Part shown: in pieces, positions 5,213 to 5,982 of the stretch
How the letters are laid out: each line of letters begins with the position of its first letter
How positions within the stretch are numbered: the first letter of the stretch is position 1
NCBI GenBank assembly: GCA_903891505.1
Contig: CAITEO010000048.1
Coordinates: 1 to 5,982 of the forward strand
Source: an uncultured Candidatus Woesearchaeota archaeon
GTDB lineage: Archaea > Nanobdellota > Nanobdellia > Woesearchaeales > 21-14-0-10-32-9
DNA: 5,982 nt
Direction of reading: 5' to 3'
Translations under genes and position numbers: made by a program
Notes under the pieces: model-generated
Told to the model about the DNA's origin: nothing
The model's input: the letters and a program-made list of their open reading frames with translations, nothing else
Databases searched by the model: none

Positions 5213-5407
5213 ATGGTAGTAAAACGAGAAGTATGCAAGAAAACAAAGAAATTCATGGACGATCCTAACTTCAAAGGTCATAAGGCAGACTCTGGAACAA
5301 CAACAAGTTGGCACGGCAGAATATACGTTGTTGATCCTAAAAAATCAGAAATAGCAAAGATAATGGGCCTTGAAGAACAGGGAGAATACGCAATAAAGGT
5401 ACGATAA
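5213..5407 (+). CDS. spt4: Transcription elongation factor Spt4 with degenerate zinc ribbon
   Basis: Spt4 (formerly RpoE'') pairs with Spt5 and stabilises it on the RNA polymerase clamp, aiding processive elongation. The 64-residue length is typical and the C-terminal half is clear: W33-G35 (SWHG), then IYVVDPKKSEIAKIMG at 37-52 and a YAIKV ending like the family's GxYALRV. The N-terminal half should hold a four-cysteine zinc ribbon (CxxC and CPxC), yet only Cys8 remains; the second position is Thr11 and the second pair is replaced by residues around FKGHK (20-24). His23 could at most be one substitute ligand. Translation starts at ATG 5213 after AAGGTGA (5197-5203). Its place between rpo7 and rps24e supports the assignment independently. 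Spt5 is not in the window. Confidence in Spt4 identity is high; loss of zinc binding is inferred from sequence. Confidence 0.88.
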   Translation: MVVKREVCKKTKKFMDDPNFKGHKADSGTTTSWHGRIYVVDPKKSEIAKIMGLEEQGEYAIKVR

Positions 5408-5410
5408 GAA

Positions 5411-5520
5411 AGCGCAGGATTTTTTATTGTGACCTGCTCGCTTGAGTCAAACACACTTCGAAAGAACTGGACTCGGCAATACATTGATTAACAAATCGAT
5501 AGCGAGCGTCACAAAAAATA
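5411..5520 (+). ncRNA. Structured RNA: three-way-junction leader of rps24e or stand-alone ncRNA
   Basis: The spt4-rps24e gap is less AT-rich than its surroundings and folds by hand. P1 is TTGTGAC 5427-5433 with GTCACAA 5508-5514, a CT bulge (5434-5435), then GCTCGCT 5436-5442 with AGCGAGC 5501-5507. Inside are two hairpins. P2 is GAGTC 5444-5448 with GACTC 5470-5474, a 5-base bulge (5449-5453), CA/TG, a C-C mismatch, then TTC-GAAA-GAA (5457-5466) with a GNRA tetraloop. P3 is ATTGAT 5483-5488 with ATCGAT 5495-5500, including one G-U pair, stacked directly on P1. The G-U pair and GAAA loop are only sensible on the plus strand. It ends about 25 bases before the S24e ribosome-binding site. It is not a tRNA and matches no riboswitch I know. 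It could be an autoregulatory leader, an attenuator or a processed small RNA. Confidence 0.6.
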
Positions 5521-5533
5521 CAAGCGATGATAA

Positions 5534-5538
5534 GAGGA
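5534..5538 (+). promoter_or_regulatory. Ribosome-binding site fixing the rps24e start
   Basis: GAGGA at 5534-5538 lies 5 bases before the ATG at 5544. The frame is open back to a TTG at 5442, but that extension runs through the predicted RNA structure and lacks a ribosome-binding site, so the ATG is preferred. Confidence 0.75.
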
Positions 5539-5543
5539 ATAAT

Positions 5544-5840
5544 ATGGACGCAAAAAATTTAGCATCAAACAAAACACTTCTTCCAAGAAAAGAAGTAACA
5601 GTTGAAATAACATTTGAAAATGCAACCCCAAACAGAAAACAACTAAGACAAATGGTTGCGGAAAAAGCAAAATCAAAACCAGAACTAACAATCATAAGAC
5701 ATGTTTATACAAGATACGGTGGAAAAGAGGCTAAAATAGTCGCTTATGTTTACGAAAATGAAGAAGCTATGAACTCACTTGAATACAAGAAAATGATAGC
5801 AAAGAATTCAGACAAGAAGCCTGAAGCAAAGGTAGAATAA
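5544..5840 (+). CDS. rps24e: Small ribosomal subunit protein S24e
   Basis: A 98-residue protein of the archaeal/eukaryotic 30S/40S subunit. Family features in order: a short N-terminal strand, LLPRKEVTVEITFENATPNRKQLRQMVAEK (the usual NRREV...PSRKEVRE pattern, residues about 12-41), LTIIRHVYTRYGG at about 48-60, where the family has a strand followed by FG, and EAKIVAYVYENEEAMNSLE at about 62-80. The tail DKKPEAKVE is charged and probably flexible. Length is in the normal range for archaeal S24e. The start at 5544 is set by a GAGGA site. It follows spt4 after 136 bases holding a structured RNA, and its stop is 14 bases before rps27ae, so the two ribosomal proteins are cotranscribed. Confidence 0.95.
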   Translation: MDAKNLASNKTLLPRKEVTVEITFENATPNRKQLRQMVAEKAKSKPELTIIRHVYTRYGGKEAKIVAYVYENEEAMNSLEYKKMIAKNSDKKPEAKVE

Positions 5841-5854
5841 GAGGAATAAAAAAA

Positions 5855-5982
5855 ATGGCAGAAAAGAAACCAGCAAAAGGAGCAGGAAAAGCAAAATCAT
5901 CGGGACCGACAAAACTAGTATCAGCGATGTACGACGTCAGTGGCGACACACTTAAAAAAAAGAACAGGACATGCCCAAAATG
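5855..5982 (+). CDS. rps27ae: Small ribosomal subunit protein S27ae (N-terminal part, cut by window end)
   Basis: The visible 42 complete codons start at ATG 5855 after GAGGAA (5841-5846). The first 18 or so residues are a Lys/Ala/Gly-rich extension (MAEKKPAKGAGKAKSSG), followed by the family core LVSAMYDVSGDTLKKKNRTCPKC. The CPKC is the first half of the S27ae C4 zinc ribbon; the last codon is cut after TG, so its cysteine is inferred. In eukaryotes this protein is made as a ubiquitin fusion, while archaeal forms are stand-alone; no ubiquitin-like sequence precedes it here. Following rps24e directly is the standard archaeal arrangement, which confirms a call that the short fragment alone would leave weaker. 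Confidence 0.9.
   Translation, partial: MAEKKPAKGAGKAKSSGPTKLVSAMYDVSGDTLKKKNRTCPK

Noticed and set aside
5411..5520. A tRNA, C/D-box or H/ACA-type guide RNA in the spt4-rps24e gap
   Set aside because: There is no acceptor/T-arm pattern with complementary 5-bp stem around TTCGAAA, no convincing C and D box pair, and no kink-turn with tandem G-A pairs.
5442..5543. N-terminal extension of S24e from a TTG start
   Set aside because: The frame is open, but the 34 residues are unlike S24e, there is no ribosome-binding site, and the stretch coincides with the predicted RNA structure. The ATG at 5544 has a proper GAGGA.
1..5982. CRISPR array, insertion sequence or attachment site
   Set aside because: No regularly spaced repeats, no transposase, and no terminal inverted repeats with target duplication are visible; the only tandem repeat is the 11-bp pair at 4119-4140.

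Overview
The window is AT-rich archaeal chromosomal DNA. Archaeal markers are a conserved informational cluster at its right end (PIN-domain protein, RNA polymerase subunit Rpo7, Spt4, ribosomal proteins S24e and S27ae), BRE/TATA-type promoters lying about 27-29 bp before several start codons, and short GGTGA/GAGGA ribosome-binding sites. Small proteins, low GC, lysine-rich tails and a bacterial-type threonyl-tRNA synthetase suggest a DPANN lineage (Woesearchaeota/Pacearchaeota-like). That placement is inference, not shown by any single gene.

Left part (1-1061): the 3' end of a gene for a probably exported protein overlaps a six-segment membrane protein of unknown function. A 152-base spacer with candidate TATA boxes and small inverted repeats follows, then a 64-residue winged-helix DNA-binding protein. 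A perfect 9-bp inverted repeat with a 3-base spacer sits between this regulator and the next gene, directly against the BRE/TATA of the synthetase, so it is a natural operator candidate.

Middle (1209-4119): thrS encodes a complete class II threonyl-tRNA synthetase with TGS, editing, catalytic and anticodon-binding domains. Its start is best placed at 1209 rather than 1152. Convergent to it is a small minus-strand gene for an acidic-then-basic protein with a strong promoter. Divergent from that gene is a compact 3-methyladenine DNA glycosylase (AAG/MPG family).

Right part (4184-5982): a tightly packed plus-strand cluster, PIN protein - rpo7 - spt4 - rps24e - rps27ae (cut by the window end), links transcription to ribosome production as in many archaea. 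Two things stand out. Spt4 has lost most of the cysteines of its zinc ribbon. The 136-base gap between spt4 and rps24e folds, by hand, into a three-way junction with a GAAA tetraloop and a 14-bp closing stem, and one strand of that stem can instead pair with sequence just upstream. This leader or non-coding RNA is the best candidate for something undescribed here.
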